Shown here one piece after another: positions 32,950-44,935 of a stretch of DNA of 64,000 nucleotides. The stretch is from NCBI GenBank assembly GCA_036346225.1, contig JARFIW010001345.1, positions 186,001-250,000 on the forward strand, given 5' to 3'. The DNA is from Platerodrilus igneus (lineage: Eukaryota; Arthropoda; Insecta; Coleoptera; Lycidae). Below the pieces are notes generated by a model, which had not been told where the DNA came from, ran no database searches, and saw nothing but the letters and a program-made list of their open reading frames with translations. The first letter of the stretch is position 1, and every line of letters begins with the position of its first letter. The position numbers were made by a program, and so were the translations under genes.

Positions 32950-33418
32950 TTAGTAGAGGATGAGGCCAGTTGACACGCAGACCCTCTTTATGAGGCTCCT
33001 CGTACCAGCTCCTCCATATGAAGCGTCTCACGGTGACTTCTCTTTATGAGACTCCTCATAACCTAACGTCACATGGTCACACACATCTTTACTTTTAAAG
33101 TTACATGGTTAAACCTTCAACCACTGACATCACAGCTGTCACTTAAACATATATTTCATACATCACTTTGACACACTCGCAATTTTTTCTTTCGTAACTT
33201 TGACACTGCGACATTTTTCCTACGTCATTTAGAAACGTCCTCCACTTTTTAACAGGTCACGATTTTTCGACTCACCCTGTATGCATTCATATTTGCCACT
33301 TCCTGTATACACGTTTGTCAATTTGCTACGTCACACAATTCCTAGATAAAGAAGTCGACTCAAGCGGGACTAGAACCAGGACCTCATGCATGCAAAGCGT
33401 GTGGACTAACGACATAAT
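32950..33418 (-). repeat. tRNA-box composite repeat, copy 1, first part
   Basis: Similar to 52860-53320: outer GCTCCTC...CATATG...TCTCAC words, several TTACGTCACTTTGACAC-like units of about 40 bp, then a tRNA-like end. On the minus strand 33418-33360 reads GTTAGTCCACACGC, TTTGCATGCATG and GGTTCTAGTCC, resembling the anticodon arm and B box of tRNA-Ala. The companion part lies 1.4 kb away at 34850-35600. Confidence 0.6.
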
Positions 33419-34540
33419 TTAAAGACGCTACACTTGTGGTCACGTCCGTATGCTCCATCCGAATACCGTAATACTGTAATGCCGGATAGCAACTGCCGGT
33501 TCTGCTTGCCGGTGCGACCTAAAGGGTCGGTTTAAAACTACCCAAATTTAGCTCAATTAGCTTTTATTTACTAATAGATTCAAATTTCTAGGCATGCGCC
33601 AAATTTATTAATAGCGAATCCAGCTATCTGTTCATACTTTATCATTTTACAATATCGTCTGCCCTCCTCTAAGTTATTTATTCTAACTTCAGCCTAAATT
33701 CGTCCTTATCGTTTTTTAGCGTTCCCTAACTGACTTATTCTAACTTCAATCTTTCTTTTTGTTGATACTTCGATCAAAAACCGGCAAAACCATAAACAAA
33801 ACAAAGCAAGCGACGAAACAATAAAAAGTATAAATCCGCAGTACATGTATAAAACATATATAGATAATTAAATACAGCATTAAACATATAAGCAGTTAGC
33901 AGTGCAAAGAATAGCAAAGAAGCATCCCTTAAATTATCAGGTGCAGTTGCATAAACATTACATTGGCTATCGCCATCATACTAAAACGTGCTCGTTCAAA
34001 ATTAATTGCAAAATTTACTGTTCTGCAAATAAATATTTATGCGAGTTCAGCCACCCCAGTATTTATGGATACCTCAAATATACATTTCTTCAGTATTCGA
34101 AAATCTAGTCGTCTACCTACACTTAATTATTTCTTACTGCCAATGGGAGATGTGTATGCACTGTTAAAGTCATTGTGGGTTTGCACTAAATGTCTTGGAG
34201 GATCACAGTCACTATCACTTTAAATTCCTGGATGGTGTGCTGTTTCACTCTAATTTAATTTCTTAGTCTAATTGATTTATTTGGTTGGCTTAAGTTAATT
34301 AGAAAATCTGACCTGTTTTCTTATTTATTAATCTGGTTTAAAGTTTTGATTTAATATCCGATGCTTGCTCCGTGCGTTTTAGGTATGACAGTGATTGATT
34401 TATCGTGAAGCGCATATTTAGATATTTGGGTGTTTTGCTTTGTTTTGTTTTTGTACATATTTCTTGGCTTTTTTTATTTTTAATATTAAGTTATTTCATG
34501 CCACAAAATAAAGTGATGCCAAGTCTAACTACCCACTGCT
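33419..34540. other. Stretch inserted between two halves of the composite repeat
   Basis: No coding region supported. In the second copy of the repeat (52860-53900) the equivalent halves are directly joined, so this block together with 34541-34850 is probably an insertion. Confidence 0.4.
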
Positions 34541-34790
34541 TCAAATTTTAAACGACTCTTCACCCACACCACTTCGGTTCTCAGTGCCCAACTTCGCAAC
34601 CCTTCTGGCAAACTCCAACAAGGCTACCCAGAATGCCCTCTGGTTAGCCATTCTATGTACCTCCTCCAAGCTCTTGAGCCATTCTAGCTCCTCGTCAACT
34701 AGTTTCCTGTATGTCAACTCTCTGTTAGCCATCTCGAGTGGGAAGTCAAATAGCACATGGTCGCCGCTTTCTGCGCCCTCGGTCGTTCTC
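34541..34790 (-). pseudogene. C-terminal fragment of a non-LTR retrotransposon pol (probable)
   Basis: Minus-strand frame with EGAESGDHVLFDFPLEM, then RRLV-type basic and acidic helices and FWVALLEFARRVAKL. The pattern HVLF(D/E)(C/F)P followed by a charged helical stretch is typical of the tail of arthropod R1/jockey-type reverse transcriptases; the Cys usual in this motif is Phe here. Base composition is richer in G and C than the neighbours. No reverse transcriptase core is nearby, so this is at best a 3' end remnant. Alternative: a chance frame. Confidence 0.4.
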
Positions 34791-34844
34791 GGTCAATCTG
34801 AATATTCGTAAGTAAGTTTTCAGTGCTCCGTGCCCAGTTACTAG

Positions 34845-35620
34845 CTTCACATCTTAGAATGCGCTAACCACTAAATCACTGAACCAATCGATTCAAGTAC
34901 TTGTGCATCTCTTAGTATTGCTGAATGTACAGATTCCGTTTGAATTTATTTTCAAAATTTACTTAAGAATGCGTATTACTTTTAATTTAAATATAAATAA
35001 CTTACAGGTTGATTAAGAAATATCATAAAGATTTGGTTTTAATTTAAAGATTACCCAAAAACACCTAAACCCAAATTTTATTATTTTCCAGTTTATAGAA
35101 ATTTTCTAAACGTTTGAAACATAAGATAGATCTAGTCTTTTCTGGGAAATACAAATTTACCATTACTTTTAATTTAAGACCAGCCCTTACTAGAGTACAA
35201 CACCAAACACCAATTCCAAACTTTCTTATTTATGAAGAGTTGGTTTAAGTTCGGAAGTATTCTTAGGAACTAAACCTCTCTATGTCCTAAGCCATCGTAT
35301 ACAATTTTAAAACTGTACAGTCTACGGAAAACATTGCGGGAAATTTATTATCTACGTCACCTGTTTGCTCAAAAGTCTAATTTTATGGCGTATCCAGATT
35401 TATATAAAGTTCTATAACATTTCTAGATGTCCATAGTATGCATTTGGCTAACAGTTTTGTAACAAAACTCGTTTTTTTCGGAATATTTCAAGTCGAACTA
35501 ACCCTTGCTGTGTTATAAAGTCCAAACGTTCAAAATTCTTCATATGTAGATCTCTGTTTACTCCTCGAAACTTAAGATACACATATCTAGGCGCGTACCA
35601 ATGCAGAATTGCCATTAAAC
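34845..35620 (-). repeat. tRNA-box composite repeat, copy 1, second part
   Basis: Similar to 53320-53900 along its length (shared words: AAGTACTTGTRCATCT, TTAGTATTG, CCAGATTTAT, CAAACRTTCAAAATTCTT). It begins with GAATGCGCTAACCACTAAAT, whose reverse strand has an A-box-like TTTAGTGGTTAGCGC. Confidence 0.65.
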
Positions 35621-35999
35621 CAAACTAATTTAGCTAGTTACAAGCCTTAAACACAAAATCACTCTACACCTCAAATATACTCCTCCCCTTATCTGAAATA
35701 CATATTAAATAATGAAGTTTCTCTTGGACTAATGTACTGAAGGTGGTACAGAAGTGATTATTTAGTTGTTATACACATACATATACACATGAAGTACTTT
35801 GTGAAAACGTTTATGTTATATAAAGCTGCTCGAGGTAAACGCCTGCCATTTTTACCTTGAAAACAAGTATGATATTAGACTTAAAATTGTATATAAGCTA
35901 AAAAAATGTTCTAACGGGACACTACTTTGACTCCACCTTATGGTTCTCCAACACTCATATTTTTCACTCTATCCGCTAAATTTTTCACCTTGTTTCCTA
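35621..35999. other. AT-rich stretch, nothing recognised
   Basis: Lies between the composite repeat and the minus-strand gag relic; no gene or shared repeat seen. Confidence 0.3.
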
Positions 36000-36560
36000 A
36001 ATCGGTTTTAAAATTTCATAAGTATTTTCTAAATATTTTAAACTCGGCTTGGCAACTTTCCTCAATTTCATTCACTTTTTAACCTAAATTCTTGATTTTT
36101 TCACCCATTTTCTTCCCATACGCTTCTTGATTAGACTTTATTTGGATGATATCCTCGTTAACATCATTTATATTCTATAAAATCTCTGCCACTTTCCCTC
36201 TAATTTCAAACTTTCTTTTATAATTTTGTTTGTTCCTTTTAAGCCTACAGTTAATTTATCGCTCATCTCTTAAATCTCCTTTCATTCTTTTGGCTTTCTA
36301 ATCTGAAATTTCCTCCCAATTGATAGGATTCTGCTCTAATTCTGCATGTAATTTCTGAGTATTCTTATCGAATTTCTCATTTATTCCTTCATGCTTCTTT
36401 CATTTTATTTCACTTATTTTCTTCAAACTTCTTTTATTTTTTTTCATTCTTTTCCTTCATACTTTTCTCATTTCTTTTACTCATTTCCTTCATGCCGTTT
36501 TCATGCTTTTCACTGATTTTCTTAACATTTTTTTCATTTTTTTACTCATTTCTTTCGTAT
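36000..36560 (-). pseudogene. Relic of a gag N-terminal coiled coil (minus strand)
   Basis: Read on the minus strand this is a Lys/Glu/Asn/Met-rich helical pattern, for example KISEKHENGMKEMSKRNEKS and later EDIIQIKSNQEAYGKKMGEK, broken by many stops and frame changes. The style resembles the coiled-coil gag start at 13725-14220, and primer-site-like modules lie upstream at 36829-36963. No capsid domain follows. I infer an old gypsy-like element read leftward. Confidence 0.5.
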
Positions 36561-36828
36561 TTTAAGTCAAACCCAATGAAGGAGCAATTATTCTGGATTC
36601 CTTAGTATCTCCTACACTCTGTTCCGTTTCTTATTAAGGTTACACTCTATTCTCACCTTCCGAATAAACAGTCTCTTGAGATCTTATTTCCACACTTTTG
36701 CTCTCAATTCGTTACGAATTTATTTAATTGTATCAATCATTCTGAGAACCAATCAAACATACTTTACAGAAGAAAATTCCTACAAAATACAACAAGACAA
36801 GAAACTTTATTTTTCAAGCGGCTTAATC

Positions 36829-36963
36829 GAGAACCAGGTTGGGAAACTAATAAAAGTTGCTGTAGGCTGTGGACGTTTTAAAATGAGCCCCAGTTTGGTC
36901 GTCGTTAAAAGTACTGTGACCTGCGGATACGCGATGTTGGGCATCAACAAAATGTTGCTGTGG
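36829..36963 (-). repeat. Three diverged primer-site-like modules (minus strand)
   Basis: In minus-strand order: CACAGCAACATTTTGTTGAT with GCCCAACATCGCG (36963-36931), GACGACCAAACTGGGGCTCA (36905-36886), and CTACAGCAACTTTTATTAG with CCCAACCTGGTTCTCG (36866-36829). Same plan as the modules after LTRs A-D. Confidence 0.5.
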
Positions 36964-36969
36964 TGTGTA

Positions 36970-38478
36970 TGTAATTCTAGTAAAAGTGTTACCCTAATTA
37001 CTTTGCAAGCTCAGTTTAAATGAAACCACTGGAATCAGACATCAAACTTACAATGACATCAAATATTCTTTAACAAACAATCTTTCATATAACAATTACT
37101 ACCTCCACAGTAGCTTTCTTCTAACAAACAATATCTTACATCCAGGACAGCACAAACTTTAAAAATAATGTCCAAAACTGCTACAACAGTTTTGCTTTAC
37201 TAACAAAGTTTTAAATCTAACATAAAAAGGAAATTATAACTACAGAATAATCACTTGCTTACATTAAAATAGAGATCAAAATTTTCTTTTTTTAATTAAG
37301 ATTTTCATTTACAAATCATTTCCTATTTAAATCTTATTATGTACAAAATTCGATAAAGTAAGTTGGATAATTTTAGCAATCTCCCCTTAAAATCGGATTT
37401 AAACGTATCTGGTCGCTTATGTTTAATAACTTCTTTTACATAACTGACACAACCTGCCGAAGTTAGCCACACTCAAATCAAATTATTCACTTGTACAACT
37501 CTCACACAAAGATTTGCACACAAAATCTTAAATAACCTAACTTATGTAACTGATATAAATGGCTTTCTTTAAAAAATTTTAACAATGTGTTTTTTGTTTT
37601 AATGTGTTAATTATGCTGGTCGTATTTTTGCATACCGTTGAAATTTTTCCTTAAATACCAATAAATATCAAAACTGCATTCCAAACCCATAAACCAAAAT
37701 TGTCCAAATCGTTTAAAATTTATTATCAATTTACAATTAGATAGAACTCCAGTTTGATATCTGCTTTTATTTGCATTAATTTTAATTCTGTATTCCAGTT
37801 TTAAATCATTATAATTATCCACTTTTATCAAAATGGCAATAAACCTTCAAAATCGTTAATTAAAGTCGTCTGATTCCTGCAATACATCACTACTAGATAT
37901 CATTACATATTGGAATTTTAGTGTGACGTTTAAAATGAATATTAAACAGCTAACCTCATGCACTTGATTTTAATTGGTTATATAGTCAAGTTTTTATGGT
38001 ACTCACGCGTATGAAATAATACCGTTAAGTCAGATTGTTGGTCTTTCGTCTTTTTTGGTTGAACGATAGAGGCACATCCTTTATGATAGATTCAAAAAAA
38101 AATCATGATTATTTGAAAAATCGCGCAAACATCAATTATCGTGTAAATGTTAAATTGGGAACTTCAAATTCTTATAACATTCTATTCGCCACGTAGCAGA
38201 GCAACGTTTTGTTGTACAAACCTACTCTTACAGCTGATGAAGACGCTATCAAAGCAAAGCTGTTATTTACATTTGGAGATTAGCAAATTAATTCAATGTA
38301 TGCATTATTGGAATTTACCTATAAGGATGATGTTAAACTGGCGACATTTGATATATTCAATGAATAGAGTTTTGTATATTTAAAATGAAACTAGCTCATT
38401 GGACGCAGTATACGTGCAAATCTTCAAGTCCAACACGAAGCATGCTATGAAAATTACTTCGAACAGGTGTTACAAAAT

Positions 38479-38480
<2 letters not shown>
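36970..38480 (-). other. Possible decayed LTR of the minus-strand element
   Basis: This 1.5 kb lies between an (AT)n tract and the primer-site-like modules, the place where an LTR would be. No second copy exists in the window to confirm it. A plus-strand frame at 36676-37023 overlaps the modules and is not considered coding. Confidence 0.3.

Positions 38481-38513
<33 letters not shown>
38481..38513. repeat. (AT)n tract 13
   Basis: Dinucleotide run at the purine-rich end (minus-strand sense) of family C copy 2. Confidence 0.95.
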
Positions 38514-38518
<5 letters not shown>

Positions 38519-40167
38519 ATATACCCCACCCCTCTGCTTTTTGTGTGTTTCACCTATATTATACCCTTTACTTTATACTTTTGTAAAATGTGCACACCTA
38601 ATGCACGCCCCTTGTACTTGCACCGTTTGGTTGGTTCTTTTATAAACTATTTAATGTAATGCCTCGACTATTTAAAACTCTTAATCTCAGGTTATTCAAC
38701 TGCTTATAGTGGGTTTCCGTTATAAGTAGTTGTGTTAAGTCCAACCAACGTGCAACCTTTCGTTTTACTACTAAAATTGCTACTCTACTTTAGTATATGC
38801 CAAAATTTCTAATTATATCAAAGTTACTATGTGCCAAATTAAATTACAACCAAATTTTATATGACTAAATTTTGACGTATTAAAAATATGATTTTAAAAC
38901 TCACCTGGTCTATACTCCGTCGATGCCTTGCTGAATCCTGGCACAAAATCCTAATTACCGTATACGTCTTCACAATGCTGTTCTTGAATTTCCGTGCTGC
39001 CTCCAGGTGTCCTCGACTATTTACTGTTCCCCAATATCTGAAATGATTAACCCAAATTTAGAATTTAGAAAAAACTAGTGCTATAACTTCCCTCTGTACT
39101 AATCTCCACTTCAAATCCTTGTTTCCGCTCAATGCTTCTGCTGCCTTTAACCCGCTCCAATATCCAACTCGTATCTTTGTTTCCGATCAATGCTCCTGCT
39201 GCCTTTAACCCGCTCCAATATCCAACTCGTATCTTTGTTTCCTCTCAATGCTCCTGCTGCCTTTAACCCGCTCCAATATCCAACTCGTATCTGTGTTTCC
39301 GCTCAATACTCCTGCTGCCTTTAACCCGCTCCAATATCCAACTCCTAATCTGTATAACCACTCTCGCTGACCCGCTACCTTTAAGACCACTCTCCAAATC
39401 CAATTTCTAATCGTCGCACAATCACTAATATTCCCTTTATACTTCCGCTTGTTTCTTTACCACTTTTCAATTAAACTCATTTTAAAAAATGATTACTTTT
39501 ATTTTCTTTTTCAAAATATTTGAATACAAATTAGCACCGTTCTGAAAACACGTCTATTACCAAATTGGTTCGAAAAATAATCACTTTGTTTACTCTCTAA
39601 GGCGACCATGTTAACTTCCACTAGCCTACAACATCTTAAAGTCCATAACAAATAACTAAGTTCGTGTCGCACATACCATAGTCCATGTCTTTTATACAGT
39701 TTCATAATCACATTAAATTCTAATATATGTCCTAAACCTTTACATTCAACCAATCACATTTTACGTTGTTATAACTAATAATTTTGAGTTTACAAATATT
39801 GTCCAAAAGTTGATTCTATAGAAAATGAAACCAAAATAAATTATACTTGACCCTGGATGCATGTTGGTAGTGAACATTCATAGACGCATCCGGCTTTTGG
39901 ACGGCAAATGTACTTTCAAAGGCTTTTAAAAATTCAACTCGGTATAAACCCTTGAGCATTTCACATCTTACTACGCCACTTAGTCATTTTAAAATTGCCT
40001 TTTGGCACTTAATTTCAACTACTATATTTGTATGGTATTTTAGTATACATAAATTACGGCAAACATATATTTTTAGGTTTATGTGATCAAATATGTGGAT
40101 TATTTTTGTTTGGCATATACTACCTTGTACTAAACAACCCTTATAACTCTTAGTAGCTCCCTTAGAC

Positions 40168-40172
<5 letters not shown>
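38514..40172 (-). mobile_element. LTR-like repeat family C, copy 2
   Basis: Homologous to 688-2303 over its length and likewise enclosed by (AT)n. The minus strand has TGTATAAAAGACATGG near 39690 as a TATA-like element. It contains four copies of the 58-bp tandem repeat. Confidence 0.6.
39122..39353. repeat. 58-bp tandem repeat (4 copies)
   Basis: Starts at 39122, 39180, 39238 and 39296, each exactly 58 bp apart. The minus-strand open frame here is a by-product of the repeat, which is not a multiple of three. Confidence 0.9.

Positions 40173-40208
<36 letters not shown>
40173..40208. repeat. (AT)n tract 14
   Basis: Dinucleotide run at the start (minus-strand sense) of family C copy 2. Confidence 0.95.
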
Positions 40209-40212
<4 letters not shown>

Positions 40213-42165
40213 ACTGTAGACGTACTAAAAAAAAATTATGATTGATCTTTCAGTGAGGCAGTAAAATTAGAATACATAAGGTGCAACGATTAAGTAAAAA
40301 CTGAAAATAATTAAATGTTGGAAAATGAAATTAAATATAATTCGACTTAGCCGATTGAAATTTTAAGTAGAATTCAGGTGTTTGAGTTGTCCTTGGTGGA
40401 GGCGTAATGCTAGGTCTTCTAAATACCACCCAGGGTAATTCCAACTACCACCTGAAGTAGTTCTAAATACCACGCAAAGTAATTTTAGGTACCACTATAA
40501 ATATTATAAGTATCATTCCAAGTGATTTTAACCACTACAATGGAAAATTTAAAAATATACAACAAAACTAGTTCTTCGAAATTTAATGCGGTCACTATAA
40601 GTAGTTGTTTTGATCTATTCAATTTGGAGCTGCTGAAGAAAGATTTATGTCAATTTGGGTTTTGGATTTAATGGGTGTCGAATACAAGGTAGCCAAACTA
40701 CAAATTAAAGAATTCTCTAAAATAAATACATTATATACTATAAAAAATTGTTAAAAATTTACCGTACAAAAGTGGCTGAACACTATGTGGGCCGTAACGG
40801 CTTTCAAAATTCCTATAGGCTTATTACTTGCCCGATGAACAAGATCATTGCTCAAATTTAACTTTCCAATCCGGTTTCTCTCGAGTTATATAGTGCAGGA
40901 TGTAATTAACAACCAAATTTGTAGAATTTCTGAGTGCTTGTACACTACAAATTTTACTAGAAAGTGTGGATTAACAATATATTTTTCAATCAATTACGTG
41001 TGTGTATTTCATTATCATTACTTTACTAAGGACAAATAACTAAGGAAGGTCCTGACCAATTGAGTGCCCCCACCCCCAAATTACTAATTTTACGAAATAA
41101 TTGTTTAAATTTACTATTACCGTCTGTCTAAAAACAAATTTTTCGTCTTGGCATGTACTTATTTACTAAAGATATGTGATCAGCGTGTTTTTGAACAGTC
41201 GGATAATAAGTCTACTTCAGTTCAACATGTTTACATTATTTTATATCGTGGTTAGAAAAATTTGGTAATTGACTTTAATAGAATGAATTTGTCAATAAAA
41301 TGCAAACTTATCGTAACAGAAAAGGAGTTACCACTTAATAAGAAGTTTAAAATTTTGAGTTTGGCAATGGTGTCTATAAAATGGAGACGAATTAGTTTTC
41401 CCGTTTTCCAGCGGCAAGCTTTTGCACTTACGTGAAAGGAGTAGGAGTGAGAATAATCCAGAAAGTGTTCAAATAAAATTCTACCCTGTGTATGATTTGT
41501 AAGCGTCGTTTTAACTCTGCAATAAATATTCAATTTATATGAGAATAAGTTTAACCTTTGGGTGTTTGATAAAAATAGAATTGTGAGGAAATATAATATT
41601 CTAACGGTTATTGTTGTTAGAAAGACCAACTGTCTGTTGTTGTTAATATGTGTATTGAGATTAAGGGCCACTACTCAAAACGCATCTAGTTTAATCCGCT
41701 AGTAAATTTAAACGCTTTTGGGTATAAGAATCTGCCATGACGTAAATTTTCTGTCAGATGTACGGAAGAAAAAAATAAACGAGAATACAGTAAAATTGTA
41801 CTATATTTGGGTCGGTAGAGTACACTCCACAAATTAAATGGCCTTGGTATGTATAAATATTTTTTTAAATTAGGTACATTAGGTAAAAATTCCAAATGGG
41901 CAATAATTGTACTTTAATTATGTGTTAATGTGCTAGTACGTATACATCTTGCGTACTAAGTATAAGTCTGTAGGATCATATACAAACAGCTAAGTAGTAA
42001 TTTATAATTACAAGTAGGTATTCCGAATTTGCATTAAGAATTCTGTTTTTTCTGTTATAGATAACGAGTAGTTCTTTCATGTAAGTAAAATAAGCACCCT
42101 TTACCGAATCTAAAGCTTTTAACTAGCGCATTTTGGTTTAAGAAAACTTTAAACTTATTGAATTT
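40209..42165. other. AT-rich stretch, no gene recognised
   Basis: The longest frame is a 139-codon minus-strand frame at 41252-41671 (many Ile, Leu, Phe and Asn; no motif). 40410-40520 has imperfect 30-bp units with the word TACCACC/TACCACT. 41060-41090 has a C-run block resembling the one near 27810. Confidence 0.3.
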
Positions 42166-42560
42166 TCATATTAACTGATAGTTAACAGTTCCAATGCTAC
42201 GAATGCTTTCTGTTATAAAAGAAAGATTAGGCATTAAATTGTTAAACCTTACAATGCTAGAATCAGTCATAAAAGACGTTGAACCAATAGTTAAACGACA
42301 TGTAATTTTATAACCCCTAAATACATCTACCTCAAAAAGGAGGACATTATTCACCGATCCTGTTTGGTAAGTCAAAATTTTTTTCTCTAAATCACGTTGA
42401 TGTTCTGTATTCGACAACTCTGTTAGGGCGTTAATGTCATCCTATTCTATGAGAGCTATATTCATATCCTGGTTTAAATATTCTTGCAAATGCGATTCTT
42501 GCACAGCCACTGGTTCAGAAACGAAGTCTGCGGTAGAAACGGCGTCTCTATTTTAATTAA
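42166..42560 (-). pseudogene. Unrecognised duplicated coding relic, copy 1
   Basis: Minus strand; the frame includes ELSNTEHQRDLEKKILTYQT and then NVLLFEVDVFRGYKITCRL with IGSTSFMTDSSIVRFNNL. A diverged copy stands at 43891-44240 in the same orientation, with frame breaks. The protein-like conservation suggests a former transposon gene, but I do not recognise the family. Confidence 0.35.
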
Positions 42561-43754
42561 TTGTTCCTCTTTATTTAAACCAATAGTTTGCATTTCCTTC
42601 TGTATGGCTTATAACAACAATTGTATCCCCTCTGGTTGAGGTTTAAATCTTTCTATTATAAGGAAAGCTCTAAAAATTGAATATATTTTGCAAAGATGTG
42701 AAAAAGAATAAAGATTTTTATGGCACTGGATTTCTTAGCTTTATTTTTCATATGTAAATCTAGAAATTACGGTGTTAGCAGCTGTTAATTTAAGGTTTCA
42801 GCTTATATAGAAATCTAAGTTTAATTTTACACTTGTCTTAAGGGTAGAATGGTAATCATTCAACCGAAGATGTAGTAAATTTTTTTTATTTTATGTGATA
42901 TGGTTTCGTATATTAACATTTTAGTATTTAAATATTTCTCTAGTTACTATTACAATTTCAACTAATAAAATTTTATAGAGCTTGTTGTAATAATTTTCAA
43001 ATTTATGTCAAAAAGCTCCACGCAAGTAATTACAATTTATATTTTAAGTTGCTACCATTGTTATCCTAAATTGTAATCATTAACATTTGATATTGCAATC
43101 TATAGATGTAATCCTTAAAACCCTAAACTGTAATTATTTCAATTCTGAAATGCAAACTTTCCATTCTATATTGTAAGTGTACCAAATTGAAGCACACGCA
43201 GAGAAAAACTGTTTAATTGAACATTTTATTTCAGTAAAACAAATATAAATGTCACATGGCCACAAAAATATTATTCAAACCAAGTGTTTTGTTCAGGAAA
43301 GTCATCCACTCTTTAAAGTAACCAATCACCTTTGTGAGTTTGAAAAATTAGCTTTTCGCAAGAGGAAAGTTTTTGACTGGCAATAGTTTGTTGAGTGGTT
43401 TCAAAATTAGTTGATATTTTAACACATAATTTATTGCAATTATCGATACCACGACTTAAATAATTCTGAATAAACTATTTTGTATAAATAAAGAATAATG
43501 CAGTCTAAGTAGTCGTCAATTTTAACACTTCGCTTTTGAATAATTCGGTTACAATTCATGACATTGCTGTAAACCGCAGTTAATACAATTGTTGAGTTTT
43601 CATTTTATTTAAACTAGACTTAATCTATAAAAGTTATAAACTCTAACAATAAAACTTTAAATGGTGTACCATTTACTTCAACAATCTTGTTTTAAACTGT
43701 AGATACCAACAACATCTTTATATCATTCTTGTGCGTTAGTGGTTCCATTGCTGT
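42561..43754. other. AT-rich stretch, no gene recognised
   Basis: Several 25-30 bp phrases of the type ATTGTAAT/CCTAAATTGTAAT recur at 43020-43190. Nothing else seen. Confidence 0.3.
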
Positions 43755-44475
43755 TGGAATAATGCACTTTCAGTCGTTTTGATTACAGACGTGCATGTAT
43801 GAATTTTTAAAAATGTTCGTTAAAGTTCCACTTGAGGTGCATAATGCTAAGATGATTTATCAACATAACAATTGGTTTCGGTTTCATCAGAGGAAGATTG
43901 TTAAACCTTACAATTTTAGAATCAATCATAAAAGATATTGAACCAATAGTTAAATGACATGTAATTTTACAAACGCTAAATATATCTACCCCAAGAAGAA
44001 AGACTTTATTTGCCGATCATGTTTGATAAATGAACTTTTTTTGCTCAAGTTGCACATTTTTCTCTAAGTCACGTTGATGTTCCGTATCCGACAACTCTGT
44101 TACAGCGTTAATATCGCCCTATTCTACGGGAGTTATATTCATATCCCGATTAAAATTATTTTGCACTTCGGTTCTTGCACAGCCGATGGTTCAGAAACTA
44201 AGTCTGCGGTAGAAACGGCGTCTTTATTTTAACTAGTTTAAAGGAATAGATGCGTTTTTGTCTTTACGGCTTATAACCACAATTTTCTCCCTTTTGGTTA
44301 AGGTTTTACTCTTACCATTATAAGGAAAGTTTGAAAAATTGCAGTTGAGATAATGCTCTTTCAGTCGTCTTGATTCCCGATGTGCACGTATGAATTTCTA
44401 TCAATGTTCGTTCAAGTTGTACTTGGGGTGCAAAATGTTAAGATGATTTATCAATGTAATAATTAGATATAATAT
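43755..44475 (-). repeat. Direct repeats around coding relic copy 2
   Basis: A block of about 125 bp (43757-43880, with TTTCAGTCGTTTTGATTAC and the GTTCGTTAAAGTTCCACTTG words) recurs at 44348-44470. Between them 43891-44240 holds the second copy of the relic of 42166-42560, including the segment read on the minus strand around TTAGAATCAATCATAAAAGA. Confidence 0.55.
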
Positions 44476-44571
44476 TATTCAGGTTGCGGCTGACGCTTAT
44501 AAATAGCGTGAAACTCAATATGTTCAAAGCGTTTTTACTTTTCTAATTGTGACTAAATGGAAATAAACTAT

Positions 44572-44574
<3 letters not shown>

Positions 44575-44629
<55 letters not shown>
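44575..44629. repeat. (AT)n tract 15
   Basis: Dinucleotide run at the 3' end of the minus-strand Penelope-like element. Confidence 0.95.
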
Positions 44630-44632
<3 letters not shown>

Positions 44633-44935
44633 TAATATACATGTTCATATTTTCATGGGATGTAGTCCAAATCAAACAACAGAACTGATTGAAAATTTAA
44701 TCAACACCTAACGTTTCGGTACATTTTTCGCATCTTTTTCAAAGGCTAAAATGGAGACAAACAATTCGAAATTAGCAAGAAATACATATCATGTCGCTAA
44801 ATACTTACATTGATCAATTACATTAAAGGAAATTGAAAACAAATTACTGCACGATTCACATAATAAATGTGGGTCAAAAATTAAAATTAAAAAATTAAAA
44901 AATTGCCTGAAGGGCACGTCATGCCGCGATGGCGG

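Noticed and set aside
33360..33418. tRNA-Ala gene candidate
   Set aside because: Only the anticodon-like and B-box parts are present and stems do not pair. It is a tRNA-derived repeat.
36676..37023. 115-codon plus-strand frame
   Set aside because: It overlaps primer-site-like modules of the opposite strand and has no domain.
39205..39390. Minus-strand frame with repeated SWILERVKGSRSIERK
   Set aside because: It is a by-product of the 58-bp tandem repeat, whose length is not a multiple of three.
41252..41671. 139-codon minus-strand frame
   Set aside because: Biased composition typical of AT-rich DNA, no motif, no copy elsewhere in the window.
43880..43912. Hammerhead-like CTGATGAAACCGAAACC on the minus strand
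   Set aside because: There is no room for stem II between CTGATGA and GAAA.
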